Source of the DNA: Verrucomicrobiota bacterium
Lineage (GTDB): Bacteria; Verrucomicrobiota; Verrucomicrobiia; Limisphaerales; JAFGQR01
Direction of reading: 5' to 3'
NCBI GenBank assembly: GCA_016935555.1
Contig: JAFGQR010000192.1
Coordinates: forward strand, 1 to 64,000
Length of the DNA stretch: 64,000 nt
Shown here one piece after another: positions 52,616 through 62,131 of this stretch; position 1 is the first letter of the stretch, and each line of letters begins with the position of its first letter. Under the pieces are notes generated by a model. The model made no database searches and was not told the origin of the DNA. It saw nothing but the letters and a program-made list of their open reading frames with translations. The translations under genes were made by a program, and so were the position numbers.

Positions 52616-54708
52616 CGCATGACCCCCAAACCCAAGGCTGTGGTGTCGAGTTGCCAAAGCCGCGCCAACTCGGCGGGTGAAGGCGGGGTGCCCACCTGGC
52701 GCCAGCCCTGGCCTTCCCGCTGCACTTCGGGCAGATTGGCCAGCAGCGGCTCGAACTTCTTGAACCGTCGCAGCAGCGCCTTGCCCAGCAGCGGGCGCGT
52801 GTGGATCACATTCACGTGCGCCAGCCGCCCGCCAAACGTCAACTCGGCCCCGATGGCTTCCCGAATCGCCTCGTGGTTCCCGCTTCGCGCGGCTTGATCC
52901 AGCCGGTGCCGCAAGTAGAGGTAATGCCAGTACATGCGCAGTTGATCGACCCGGGCGCGGCACGCCGGCGAGTCCCGAACCAACCAGGCCGCTTCGTCGA
53001 GATCGCGGAACGAGGCTTTGAGAGTGTCGACGCTGAACGCGACAGCCGCTTGCTCCGGCTGCAGGTCGCCGCGTGCCGTTGCGGATGATGGCACCGGGTG
53101 GGTCGTGTCAGAAGTCATGATCCGGTGCTCCGGCGTGGAAACGGCCGCCGACAACCCGTACCACCGGGCATAGTAACGCTCCATCACGCCCGCCGCCGGA
53201 CCGAAGGCTTGCCGGTAAAAGTCCCGGAGCAGCCCCGGCACGTCGGCGTTCACATCCCACAGGAGTTGCGCCGCAAGATAATAGCCGAGGCCGCGCGGGC
53301 CCCAATTATTGGAGGCTTCGGCATTGACGCTTGTCACGCCTTTGCGGTGGAAGAACTGCAATTCCTTTTGGAGGGCGGCTGGGGCGAGTTTGCCGGCCGA
53401 GGGATAATCCCAATCCCATGGATACACGCTGTAGTAATCGCGGATGCCGATCTGGGCGGCGCGCGCGCTCCAGGCATCCAGTTGTTGGTCCAGCGTGAGG
53501 TCGGTTCGACGGAACGCGGTGGTGGTCTGCACAAATACTTTCGGGTGGAGCGGGAACGATGGCGGATGCGAATAGGCGCTGTAGGCGTAGCAACCGATCC
53601 AGGTGCCCGGGTATTTCCCGGCCACAGCGGCCGCCACCTGGTTGATGAAGTGGAACAGCGTTTCCGAGGTGACGTTCACCACCAGACCGTCGGGACGCTT
53701 CGCGAAAAAAGTGCCGTGCGCCGCATAGGGCTTTGCGCCCTGGAACACGGCGAAGCAGCGGTCGCACTCGCAATAGCCCAGGCCATCGGGGGGCGTCATG
53801 GAAATCATGGCGGCGCCGCGGCCCGCCTGCGCCAGCGCGTGGCGGATGGCGCGCTCGAGGACCGCGGGATGACTGTAACAGGGCTTGGTGGGTTTGCGTT
53901 GGCCCCCAACCAGCGCAAACCAATCCGGGTGTTGTTCGAAATCGGCCTTGAAATCCAGGCCGTGGCTGGTGTGGCCGATGGAAATGGCGACCGGCCCGCC
54001 CATGCGGTTGTGGCGTTGCCATGCGTCGAACTCCTGTTCGCACGGACGGTAGGTGCCGAACCCGTACCAGATCTTCCGCTGCATGGGAAAGCTGGGGACG
54101 CCGCGCTGATCCCAGGCTCCCGTCACGGTGGGGCGTCGCGGCACCACCTCCCACGTTGGCCCCGGGAAAAACCACCGGCATCCCAGCGTCTGCAGGAGCG
54201 TCGTGACCGCATGCTGCACCCCCGGAGCCTCGTGCGCGAGGAGGAACAGGTTCGTGCCGTCGCTCCTCAAAAGAAATCCTTCCCCGCCCAGGTGCGCGAG
54301 GTCCGTCCGCGCCAGCCACGGAAAATCCGAGGCCAATCCCACGAACACGCCGCGCGCGCCCGGCTGCGGCTTGCCAAGGGGCAATTGCGTCCCCGAGATT
54401 CGCTCGAGGTAACGCTGCAATTCCGCCACGGGCTCGGGCACGCTTCCGGGCAGCAACGTCATCCGCGGCACGCCTTGGTCCACCAGCGTGACGGGTCGGG
54501 CCGCGAGGCCCATGGGGAGGGCCGGACGTCCGGCCGACGCGGTATTCCCGGCCGCCGGCATGTCCCGATCCGCGGCGCCATTCTCCCCGGTCACGAGGAA
54601 ACTGCCCAACACAACGGCCGCAATGAACTGGACTGCTCGCGCCACGACGCGAGGCTGCCTGTTCGCATCCTGGGATGCGAGGATTTCGTCGGAAAATATC
54701 GTCCACAC
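52612..54708 (-). CDS. DUF4838-domain protein (glycosidase-like)
   Basis: A 698-residue protein with a hydrophobic N-terminal segment (about 25-45) suggesting export. An N-terminal GH20b/GH67-like beta domain (about 85-200: VPEPVAELQRYLERISGTQL, FLLAHEAPGVQHAVTTLLQT, GCRWFFPGPTWEVVPRRP) precedes a DUF4838 TIM-barrel-like region (about 210-520: HPDWFALVGG, MISMTPPDGLGYCECDRCFA, WIGCYAYSAYSHPPSFPLHP, GVTSVNAEASNNWGPRGLGYY). Probably a glycoside hydrolase of unknown specificity. Last gene of a minus-strand run and 12 bases after the gene at 54721. Confidence 0.87.
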   Translation of the reverse strand: MWTIFSDEILASQDANRQPRVVARAVQFIAAVVLGSFLVTGENGAADRDMPAAGNTASAGRPALPMGLAARPVTLVDQGVPRMTLLPGSVPEPVAELQRYLERISGTQLPLGKPQPGARGVFVGLASDFPWLARTDLAHLGGEGFLLRSDGTNLFLLAHEAPGVQHAVTTLLQTLGCRWFFPGPTWEVVPRRPTVTGAWDQRGVPSFPMQRKIWYGFGTYRPCEQEFDAWQRHNRMGGPVAISIGHTSHGLDFKADFEQHPDWFALVGGQRKPTKPCYSHPAVLERAIRHALAQAGRGAAMISMTPPDGLGYCECDRCFAVFQGAKPYAAHGTFFAKRPDGLVVNVTSETLFHFINQVAAAVAGKYPGTWIGCYAYSAYSHPPSFPLHPKVFVQTTTAFRRTDLTLDQQLDAWSARAAQIGIRDYYSVYPWDWDYPSAGKLAPAALQKELQFFHRKGVTSVNAEASNNWGPRGLGYYLAAQLLWDVNADVPGLLRDFYRQAFGPAAGVMERYYARWYGLSAAVSTPEHRIMTSDTTHPVPSSATARGDLQPEQAAVAFSVDTLKASFRDLDEAAWLVRDSPACRARVDQLRMYWHYLYLRHRLDQAARSGNHEAIREAIGAELTFGGRLAHVNVIHTRPLLGKALLRRFKKFEPLLANLPEVQREGQGWRQVGTPPSPAELARLWQLDTTALGLGVMR

Positions 54709-54720
54709 CCCGTGCGAAAC

Positions 54721-55911
54721 TCACGGCGCCTCGACGGCGGCGGTTTGGTACAGACGGCGGTCGCTGAAGATGTCAGTCCAGCGGACGTCGTCCACGCAGG
54801 TTTCCGGCAGCAGCTGTTGCAGCAAACCAAAAGCCCCCACCGCGCCGAGCACGACGTGCAAGTCCGGTTTGCGCGCCAGCAACGTCGGCCACCGTGTGAC
54901 GAGGCCCTGTCCATGGCGGCGTGCGGCATCGAGCAGGTCCGGCCGGCGGTGGTGCGGGGCGAGCGAACTCATGTAGACCAGCCCATAGAGGGCGTCGAGT
55001 TCCATGTAATTGCCGTAGTTCAGCCAGGAGCCATCGGGTTTTTGCAGCGCGAGGATGCTGTCGATCACGCGCTCCGGATGCGGGAACCGGCGCTGGTGAT
55101 GCTGGTAGATCGGCCAGATATGGGCGCCGCCGCCCAGCGGCTCGAAGCGCCCGGCCGGCGGGACCCCCCGCCGCCACCAGCCGGTCTGCGGATCCAGATG
55201 GGCGTCGAGCCAGTCGAAAACGGCGCGGCGCCAGGCCCCGGTGCAGCGGCGGCTCAGGCTGAAGCAATGCATGCCGCCCCAGAACAGGTGCGAGCCGCTC
55301 CATTGCCTGCGCCAGTCGATCGTCTCCAGCCACGGGCCAACTTCGTCCACGGCGTCGAACGCGTCATAGAGCCGCACGGGGTGCTTTTGTTTTCCGCCCA
55401 AAACGCCGAGCGCGCCCACGACCATGCCGTTGGCGTGTTGCGGCGAATGGTGGATCCGGGCGGGCCCGTAGGTGCCGTCGGGCCGGGCGAAGGAATTGAT
55501 GTGATCGGCCCAGGCCTGCCGTTGGGCCGGCGTCAATGTCTTTTGCAAGTCCTCGCCCATCACGGTGCGCATGTGGGCGACATCGCAGGAGGCGTAGAGC
55601 GAAGGCGCGTTGGTTTTTCCGGGGCTGTCGAAATACCAGCCGGGGGGTTTGCCCGGCACCCGGAGCGTGTCGGCGTAGGCCAGCGCCTCGCGGCGAACCG
55701 CATCCAACGAGACCGTGTCCGCGCCGGAGGCACCGGGCGATTCGGTTGTCAGCGCGGCGGCGGTGAGCGGTTGCGGCGTTGGGGTCAGCGCGGCCGCCGG
55801 TGAAGCTGCGGCGGGCGAGGTGCAGCCGAAGCCGGCGAGGAGCAGGAGGGTGAAGGCGGCGATGTTGTTGGGCACAGGGTGCTCCGGGTTTGGGTGCGGC
55901 TTCATAGGCAT
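54721..55911 (-). CDS. Exported (alpha/alpha)-toroid-like protein
   Basis: A 396-residue protein with a lipoprotein-like signal (AAFTLLLLAGFGCTSP; Cys about 30, imperfect lipobox). The mature part repeats helix pairs with the aromatic, Gly-rich turns of six-hairpin or terpene-cyclase-like toroids: WADHINSFARPDGTYGPAR, SHLFWGGMHCFSLSRRCTG, WLDAHLDPQTGWWRRG, VIDSILALQKPDGSWLNYGN and ELDALYGLVYMSS. No catalytic motif such as DxDD was recognised. It lies 39 bases after the M3 peptidase gene's end and 12 before DUF4838, so it is probably co-transcribed with both. Confidence 0.75.
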   Translation of the reverse strand: MPMKPHPNPEHPVPNNIAAFTLLLLAGFGCTSPAAASPAAALTPTPQPLTAAALTTESPGASGADTVSLDAVRREALAYADTLRVPGKPPGWYFDSPGKTNAPSLYASCDVAHMRTVMGEDLQKTLTPAQRQAWADHINSFARPDGTYGPARIHHSPQHANGMVVGALGVLGGKQKHPVRLYDAFDAVDEVGPWLETIDWRRQWSGSHLFWGGMHCFSLSRRCTGAWRRAVFDWLDAHLDPQTGWWRRGVPPAGRFEPLGGGAHIWPIYQHHQRRFPHPERVIDSILALQKPDGSWLNYGNYMELDALYGLVYMSSLAPHHRRPDLLDAARRHGQGLVTRWPTLLARKPDLHVVLGAVGAFGLLQQLLPETCVDDVRWTDIFSDRRLYQTAAVEAP

Positions 55912-55950
55912 CGGCGAATCGCAAGGCTTACCCGCTCCCGGAACGGCATT

Positions 55951-58029
55951 TCACTTCAAGCCGCGCTTTTCCAGCAACGGTTGAACACTGGGGGCGCGGC
56001 CGCGGAAGCGCTCGTAGAGCACCATGGGCTCTTCGCTGTGGCCTTTCTCGAGGATGTTCGTGCGGAAGGAGCGGGCCGTGGCTTGATCAAACAACCCTTT
56101 GTCCTTGAACGCCTGGAACGCGTCGGTGTCGAGGACTTCGGCCCAGATGTAACTGTAGTACCCCGCCGAGTAACCCCCGGAGAAGATGTGCTGGAAATAG
56201 GTGGAGCGGTACCGGGGCACGATTTGCTTGGGAATGTTCATCCGTGCGAGCGCCACGTTCTCGAGCGTCGGCGCGTCCGGTTCCGCCGCGGCGGCCAGGG
56301 TGTGCCATTCCATGTCAAGCAACGACGCGGCGAGATACTCCACCGTCTTGAAGCCCTGGTTGAACGTGGAGGCCTTGTGGATCTTCTCGACGAGCGCCGC
56401 GGGAATCTCTTCACCCGTTTGCCAATGCCGCGCGTAATGCGCCAACACCTCCGGTTCAAGTGCCCAGTTCTCCATGATCTGCGAGGGCAACTCCACAAAA
56501 TCCGTCGGGGTGCCGCCGAGACTCCGGTAGCGGACCCGCGAGAGAATGCTGTGCAGCGCGTGGCCGAACTCGTGAAAGAGCGTCTCGACCTCATCCAGCG
56601 TCAGCAATGCCGGCTCGTCGCCGGCGGGACGCGAGAAGTTGCAGACGTTGGCCACCAGGGGCCGGACGGATTTGCCTTCCTCGATCCACGTGCCGCGCAA
56701 CTGCGTGCTCCACGCGCCGGATCGCTTCCCCGCGCGCGGATGATCGTCCACGATAAAAACCGCCAGGTGCGTTCCATCGGCGTCTTTGACCTCGAAGAGC
56801 CTGGCCTCCGGATGGTGCACCGGCATGTTCTGTAACTCGGTGAAGGTGATCCCGTAGAGCTTGCGGGCCACCCAAAACGCGCCCTCGCGGACGTTCTCCA
56901 GCCTGAAGTAGGGCCGCAGCGCCGATTCATCGAGTCGGTATGCCGCCCGGCGCACGTTCTCGGCGTAATAGAACCAGTCCCAAGGCTCCAACGGAAAGTC
57001 GTTGCCCTCGGCCTTGATGGCTGCCTGCAACGCCTCGGCTTCGCGCGCAGCCAGCGCTTTGGCCGGCCCCCACAACTGGTCGAGCAACTCGTATACCCGA
57101 GCCGGCGTGCGCGCCATGTTCTCTTCCAGGACGAAGTCCGCCCAGGTCGGGTGGCCGAGCAAGCGGGCTTTTTGGGTCCGAAGCGCCGCGGTGCGGCTGG
57201 CCACGGCCTTGTTATCGGTGCCGTCTCCGTGGTTGCCGCGCGTGGTGTATGCCGTGAAGATCTGCCGCCGCCACTCGCGGTTGGGGCAATACTGCAGGAA
57301 GGGCCACAGGCTGGGCGCGTGCAGTGTGAACGCCCATTTGCCGTCGAGCCCGGCCTTGCGGGCCGTGTCTGCCGCGGCGGAAACCAGGTGGCCAGGCAAC
57401 CCTTTCAAGGCATCGCGGCGATCCGCCACCAGACGCCAGGCGTTCATTTCCTTCAGCAGGTTGTCCCCGAATCGGACCGAAAGCGACGCCAGTTCCGCGT
57501 TCAGGACACGCAGCTTCTCCTTGCCGGCGTTGTCCAGCAGGGCTCCGCCGCGCGCGAACCGTTTGTAGGTTCGCTCCATCAGCATTCGCTGCTCCGGCGT
57601 GAGTGCAAGCGAGCCGCGGGCGTCCCAGACCGCCTTGATGCGGCGGAAGAGCGCGTCATCGAGAAGGAGGGTGTCGCGGTGGGCGGATTGCAGCGGCGCC
57701 AACTCCGTCGCCAGCGCCTGGAGCCTGTCATTGGTCTCGGCACCGGTCAGGAAGCGGAACACGGTGCCGGCGCGGTCGAGGTCGCGCCCGGACCGCTCCA
57801 GGGCTTCAATCGTGTTGGCAAAGGTGGGCGTCTCACTTGACGCAGTGATCGCTGCAACTTCCCGGCGTTGCCGCGCCATGCCCTCCTTGATCGCCGGGAG
57901 AAAATGCTCCTCGCGGATCTCCGCGAAGGGCGGCAGGCCGAAGGGCGTCCGCCATTCCTTCAGGAGCGGGTTCGATTCCGCCGTCTGCGCCAGAGACGCG
58001 ACGGCTGCGGCGAGGATGAGTGAACTCAT
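55951..58029 (-). CDS. M3-family metallopeptidase (peptidyl-dipeptidase/oligopeptidase A type)
   Basis: A 692-residue zinc peptidase. The active-site motif HEFGH (His486-His490, in FHEFGHALHSILSRVRY) with the downstream Glu region (DFVELPSQIMENWALEPEVL), and the N-terminal NPLLKEWRTPFGLPPFAEI plus FADFVLEENMARTPARVYELLDQ sections, match peptidyl-dipeptidase Dcp and oligopeptidase A. A weak hydrophobic N-terminus (SSLILAAAVASLAQTAE) suggests export, as in Dcp-like PVC relatives. Length is normal. First gene of a three-gene minus-strand run. Confidence 0.93.
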   Translation of the reverse strand: MSSLILAAAVASLAQTAESNPLLKEWRTPFGLPPFAEIREEHFLPAIKEGMARQRREVAAITASSETPTFANTIEALERSGRDLDRAGTVFRFLTGAETNDRLQALATELAPLQSAHRDTLLLDDALFRRIKAVWDARGSLALTPEQRMLMERTYKRFARGGALLDNAGKEKLRVLNAELASLSVRFGDNLLKEMNAWRLVADRRDALKGLPGHLVSAAADTARKAGLDGKWAFTLHAPSLWPFLQYCPNREWRRQIFTAYTTRGNHGDGTDNKAVASRTAALRTQKARLLGHPTWADFVLEENMARTPARVYELLDQLWGPAKALAAREAEALQAAIKAEGNDFPLEPWDWFYYAENVRRAAYRLDESALRPYFRLENVREGAFWVARKLYGITFTELQNMPVHHPEARLFEVKDADGTHLAVFIVDDHPRAGKRSGAWSTQLRGTWIEEGKSVRPLVANVCNFSRPAGDEPALLTLDEVETLFHEFGHALHSILSRVRYRSLGGTPTDFVELPSQIMENWALEPEVLAHYARHWQTGEEIPAALVEKIHKASTFNQGFKTVEYLAASLLDMEWHTLAAAAEPDAPTLENVALARMNIPKQIVPRYRSTYFQHIFSGGYSAGYYSYIWAEVLDTDAFQAFKDKGLFDQATARSFRTNILEKGHSEEPMVLYERFRGRAPSVQPLLEKRGLK

Positions 58030-58666
58030 AGGCGTTCGATTCCCGTCAGGCCCAGGATCGTTTCCATTGGGGCGGTCATTGTCAAAGGCATTGTCATCGT
58101 TGCCGGAGAGCCGTCAAGTGCCGGCCGCGGCGCGCACCGGCGGCGGGGGGCCGGGCATGGCGGATGGCCGCCTGCTTGGGGAACGCCTGTTGCAGGGTCT
58201 TGCCCGGCGATGGGAGCACGGGCATTCCATTGGCCAAGCTTGACGAAAAGGGGAGGATGAAGGTTAATGTTTGCCGTTGCATGTGGAGCAGAGTTCATCC
58301 GTCTCCAACCCGTTGCGGTCGTCACCTGACAGCGATTCTTGCGGCTTGTTTTCTGTCGGATTGCCGGCCACGCCCGGCCGGGTCCGCCCGGGGCATTTCG
58401 GCCGCCAGCGCGAGCGCCAACGGGATGAGACCCCTTGAATGAACCCCCACCCGCACGGCGGCGACGGGAAGGCGGCCGCGGACTGGGAAGCCAGGCGGGT
58501 GGCCGTCGCAGGTGGCGGGTGATGATCATCCACAGCGGCAGTTCCACCGCCGATGCCGGCGGGGTTGGCCTTGTCAGCCGTCCAGGGGCTGGGTGAAACA
58601 GTGAGACGCAACACGGGCCAGACGGAAACGCAAGCCCGGCCATCAACCGGAAGAACAAACAACATC
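58030..58666. other. Intergenic region between divergent genes
   Basis: The 637 bases between the M3 peptidase gene and the secreted repeat-type gene. No reading frame in either direction looks like protein, and no member of the repeat families was recognised. It should contain both promoters; none is clear. Confidence 0.5.
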
Positions 58667-59908
58667 ATGAACATCAGAAACATCATCGTCACCTTCGGAC
58701 TGTTGGCTGCGGCCGGCAGCGTCACCGTGGCCTGTGCCCAGGACACGATCTTCACCTACCAGGGCCGGCTGGATGACGGGAATGCGCCGGCCACGGGTGT
58801 TTACGATTTGCAGTTCACCCTGTGGAAGGCGGCCTCCGGGCCGAGCCAGATCGGCGCACCGGTCACGGTGAACGACCAGCAGGTGACCAACGGTTTGTTC
58901 ACCGTGTCGCTGGACTTCGGGGCCGGGGCCTTTGAAGGATCGGCACGCTGGTTAGAGGTCGGGGTGCGGGCGGGCGCCAGTGTCGGCGCATACGAAATCC
59001 TAACCCCCCGGACACGAGTGTTGCCGTCGCCCTATGCCATTTACGCGGGGGCGGCGGCCGTGGCCGGAACGGCCAGCGGCGTGGCCGCCAACGCTGTGGC
59101 CAGCTCCGGGATCGCGGACGGGAGCATCACGGCGGCAGATTTGAACACCGCCAGCGTGGATGGGCGCTACGTGCTGAAGGCCGGCGACACCATGACAGGC
59201 CCGCTGACGACGCCGGACCTCACCGTGCCGGGCACCATCACGTCCAGCTCGCTGCGCAGTGAAATCTTTAGCCTGCGCCTCAATTCCCCCGGCGACCTTG
59301 AGTTCACGATTGACCGGGATGCCAACCCCGCCCTGCTTGGCTTCTTCGAGGTGTTCAATGGTGAGGGCCATCATAGGTTTTGGGTCAATGAGGCGGGTCA
59401 CGGCCGCATCTACGGCAACTGGACCGCGGACGGGACTGTGGCGGCTGCGGGCTTCGCGGGCGATGGTTCGGGGCTGACCAGCGCCGGCCTGGTGCGGACG
59501 ACGGTCCTGGACGTGACCTGTCACCCCAGTGTGTCGTATGGCACCACCTACACCAAACTGGTCAACATTGGCTCCTTCACCAAACAGCTGGCCGGTTCCA
59601 CAATCGAACTCACCTTCAACGGCCGAGTCTACGTCGGCACCATGACGAATTCTGCCACCGGCGCCGTATTCGAGTTGCGCGTGGATGACACGGCGACCAC
59701 GAATGGCCGTGCCCGCGCGAGCCTGAGGTTTGCCGAAGCCGGCGGAGGCGGCATCCCCACCAGCATCACAGGGATCTTCACCGGCCTGGGCACGGGCACT
59801 CACACCGTGAACATGTGGATTTGCGGTTCCTATGCGGGGGGCAGGCAGGCCATGCTGGACACGGGATGCTGGGGCACCGACCATGTCGTCGTCAAGGAAC
59901 TCAAATAA
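58667..59908 (+). CDS. Secreted tail-fibre-like surface protein
   Basis: A 413-residue exported protein (signal peptide about 1-24, MNIRNIIVTFGLLAAAGSV). It opens with FTYQGRLDDGNAPATGVYDLQF, a module frequent in large surface proteins of planctomycetes and verrucomicrobia, then low-complexity Ala/Gly/Ser/Thr repeats (AVASSGIADGSITAADLNTA, DGRYVLKAGDTMTGPLTTPD) as in phage tail fibres, and a C-terminal beta domain (STIELTFNGRVYVGT, TGTHTVNMWICGSYAGG). Start ATG 58667, after a purine-rich AACATC leader. A structural or adhesion role is inferred. Confidence 0.75.
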   Translation: MNIRNIIVTFGLLAAAGSVTVACAQDTIFTYQGRLDDGNAPATGVYDLQFTLWKAASGPSQIGAPVTVNDQQVTNGLFTVSLDFGAGAFEGSARWLEVGVRAGASVGAYEILTPRTRVLPSPYAIYAGAAAVAGTASGVAANAVASSGIADGSITAADLNTASVDGRYVLKAGDTMTGPLTTPDLTVPGTITSSSLRSEIFSLRLNSPGDLEFTIDRDANPALLGFFEVFNGEGHHRFWVNEAGHGRIYGNWTADGTVAAAGFAGDGSGLTSAGLVRTTVLDVTCHPSVSYGTTYTKLVNIGSFTKQLAGSTIELTFNGRVYVGTMTNSATGAVFELRVDDTATTNGRARASLRFAEAGGGGIPTSITGIFTGLGTGTHTVNMWICGSYAGGRQAMLDTGCWGTDHVVVKELK

Positions 59909-60129
59909 GCCAACGCGTTTGTGCTCTTCGAGGTTGCAGCGGGGGGTGCGCCGGGATGGGACTCCCTGGGGGCGGGCTTTGAGGCTCTGGATCACCCGGG
60001 ACAGCCGGATTGTCGTGGCGCATTCCCGCTGCTGACCGGGCCGAGGGAGAACGCGGCGCGGGTGGTCCTGCGGCACCGCGAGCCGATCCCCTTGAAACTC
60101 ATCGCTTCTTTGCTAACTTGCAGAGCGTT

Positions 60130-60618
60130 ATGGCTCAGAAACCGTCCGTGGCGCAGGTCAAGGTGAAGGTGTTGTTTCTGTGCACCGGCAACTCCTGTCG
60201 CAGTCAAATGGCCGAAGGCTGGGCGCGCCATCTGAAAGGCGGGGTCCTGGAGCCGTTTTCGGCCGGCATGGAGAAGCGCGGCATGAATCCGCACGCCGTG
60301 CGCGTGATGGGGGAGGCGGGGGTGGATCTTTCCGGGCATTTCTCCAAGACGGTGGAGGAGCTGGGTTCGATGTCATTTGACTATGTCGTGACGCTTTGCG
60401 GCCACGCCAGAGAGCACTGTCCTGTCTTCCCCGGCAAATGCAGGGTGGTGCATGCGGGCTTTGAGGACCCCCCCGAACTGACGCGGCACCTCCCGGACGG
60501 CGAGGAGAAACTGGACGTTTACCGGCGGGTGCGGGATGAGATCCGGCGGTTTGTGGAGACGCTGCCCGACGGGCTTGTGTTGGCGAGCACGGCGACACGA
60601 GCGCCCTCGCAGGCGTGA
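60130..60618 (+). CDS. arsC: Thioredoxin-coupled arsenate reductase (LMW phosphatase fold)
   Basis: A 162-residue protein. The P-loop CTGNSCRSQMAEG has the nucleophile Cys18 and Arg24 (CX5R), and a redox pair Cys90/Cys97 in TLCGHAREHCPVFPG gives the three-cysteine set of thioredoxin-linked ArsC (pI258 type), which reduces arsenate to arsenite. GMNPHAVRVMGEAGVDLSGHFSK is typical. Start ATG 60130. No arsR, arsB or acr3 gene is nearby, so the arsenite efflux partner must be elsewhere or the protein may serve as a tyrosine phosphatase. Confidence 0.9.
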   Translation: MAQKPSVAQVKVKVLFLCTGNSCRSQMAEGWARHLKGGVLEPFSAGMEKRGMNPHAVRVMGEAGVDLSGHFSKTVEELGSMSFDYVVTLCGHAREHCPVFPGKCRVVHAGFEDPPELTRHLPDGEEKLDVYRRVRDEIRRFVETLPDGLVLASTATRAPSQA

Positions 60619-60930
60619 TGCCCGCCAGGCAGGGTCACACCGCCCGGAGCCTGGGCGGGGGGCCGGGCGGGCGTGGGCGGCATTCTCTCACAGAAAACCA
60701 CGCGCCCCATCAAAGCTCCGCACGGCGGGCTTGAAGCGTTTTGGGAAGAAAGCGAATTGAAGCGCGCCGTGCGCGCCGTGCCGTTGCCCGGCGGCGGCGT
60801 CCGATCCCAAGCCATGCCGGGCACAGGCCGCGCGGGCCGCCCTGCGGCTCCGGCGCCGCTGCCGTCAACGCCGGCGCCGACGAAGCGCAGATCGGCCGGC
60901 TGCTGAAGCGAGGCTCCAAGGAACGATGGG
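60619..60930. other. Intergenic region, nothing recognised
   Basis: Between arsC and the rhodanese relic. No convincing gene or repeat seen; a short open stretch around 60,690-60,780 (GGLEAFWEESELKRAV) is coding-like but has no start or identifiable family. Confidence 0.45.
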
Positions 60931-61063
60931 ATGAGCTCCAAATCCAAGATTCCCCTGGTGGGCGCCCTGGCCGTGGCGTTGCTCCCGCCGGGAGCGTCTC
61001 CGACCGCGGGCGCGACCCCTGCCATTCCCTCCGCAAGGAGCCTTCTCCAGGGGATGGAAGATT
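60931..61063 (+). pseudogene. Detached signal peptide of the rhodanese gene
   Basis: ATG 60931 opens a signal-peptide-like frame (SSKSKIPLVGALAVALLPPG) that runs past the rhodanese start but in a different frame. Around 61,055 the other frame reads WKIVLYSNGMTHPAQ, the middle of a rhodanese domain. The first half of that domain appears to have been deleted with a frameshift, leaving signal and body out of register. Confidence 0.5.
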
Positions 61064-62131
61064 GTGCTCTACTCCAACGGGATGACCCACCCGGCCCAGG
61101 CCCGGGATGCCCTGGCCAGGGTGGGATTCGCCAACGCGTATCTGCTTACGGACGGCTTGGAGGACTTCATGCGGCAGGTGTTGAAACCGGTTTCCCTGCG
61201 CAGCGCGCCGCTCTCCGAAGCCCAGGCGGCCAGGGTCAGGGCGTGGCGGACGTTCTTCCTGGATGGATTCCACACTCACGCCGTCACGACCGTGAATCCG
61301 CCGAGCGCGGCCCCCCGCCTGGTGGAGACATCATGGCTGCAGGAGACTCTGAACCGGCCCGAGCTGCGCGTGATCGATCTGCGCCCGCAGCCTGCCTACA
61401 ACGGCGGCCACATTCCGGGATCGGTCCGGATGGATGTGGAGCATTTCCGCGGTGTGGTTGGCGGGGTGTCGTCGATGCTGCTGCCGGCGGACATGATTGC
61501 GCGGCACCTGGGGCTGCTGGGGATGACGCCGCAGACGACGGTGGTGCTTGTGCCCACGGACAAGCTGCAGGACGCCACGCTGGTGGGCATGGCCTTGGAG
61601 CGGGCCGGGCACCCGCGCTACGCGTTGCTCGACGGCGGCTGGGAGCAATGGGCGGCGGAAAAGCGCCCCGTGGACACGCTCCTGCCCACCATCCTCGCCA
61701 CGGAATACCCGGCCGTCAGCGGCGCAGACACGTTCAGCGTGGACTACCGGCAAGTCCTGGCGCTCTCCCGAAACCGGAGCGCCGTGCTGCTCGATGTGCG
61801 GCCCGCGGATTTCTTCAGCGGCAAGCAGTCGGACGAAGCGCGTGCCGGGCACATCCCCGGCGCGGTCAACCGGCCATTCCATCTGCACGTGTCCGCAAGC
61901 CATGGCGCGATCCGCTTGAAACCCCTCGACGAACTGGACCACGCCTACGCCGCGTTGATCCCCACCAGGGATTCGCCCGTGGTGGTGAGCTGTCGCACCG
62001 GACATCAAGCCTCCCAGACGTACTTCGTGCTGCGCCACCTTCTGGGCTACCGCCGGGTGAGCTGGCACGACGGCGGCTGGGCGGAATGGGCCAGCCGGCC
62101 CGAACTCCCCATCGAGACGGGAGGAGGCTGA
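61064..62131 (+). CDS. Multi-rhodanese sulfurtransferase, N-terminally truncated
   Basis: A 355-residue frame beginning in the middle of a rhodanese domain (LYSNGMTHPAQARDAL). A second rhodanese domain follows (about 86-205, VIDLRPQPAYNGGHIPGS), whose active-site position reads VLVPTDKLQD, without Cys, so it is inactive. A third domain (about 225-350) has the catalytic Cys310 in VVSCRTGHQASQ. Intact relatives would have an exported triple-domain form. GTG 61064 could serve as a start, but the real N-terminus is probably lost (see 60931). Thiosulfate or similar sulfur transfer is expected from the third domain only. Confidence 0.7.
   Translation: MLYSNGMTHPAQARDALARVGFANAYLLTDGLEDFMRQVLKPVSLRSAPLSEAQAARVRAWRTFFLDGFHTHAVTTVNPPSAAPRLVETSWLQETLNRPELRVIDLRPQPAYNGGHIPGSVRMDVEHFRGVVGGVSSMLLPADMIARHLGLLGMTPQTTVVLVPTDKLQDATLVGMALERAGHPRYALLDGGWEQWAAEKRPVDTLLPTILATEYPAVSGADTFSVDYRQVLALSRNRSAVLLDVRPADFFSGKQSDEARAGHIPGAVNRPFHLHVSASHGAIRLKPLDELDHAYAALIPTRDSPVVVSCRTGHQASQTYFVLRHLLGYRRVSWHDGGWAEWASRPELPIETGGG

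Noticed and set aside
53098-55803. A plus-strand open frame of about 900 codons opposite DUF4838 and the toroid-like gene
   Set aside because: The minus-strand products have real domains and signal peptides; the plus-strand translation has none.
58030-58666. Coding gene in the long gap before the secreted repeat-type gene
   Set aside because: Open stretches exist on both strands but none shows protein-like composition, a start with a ribosome site or a known motif.
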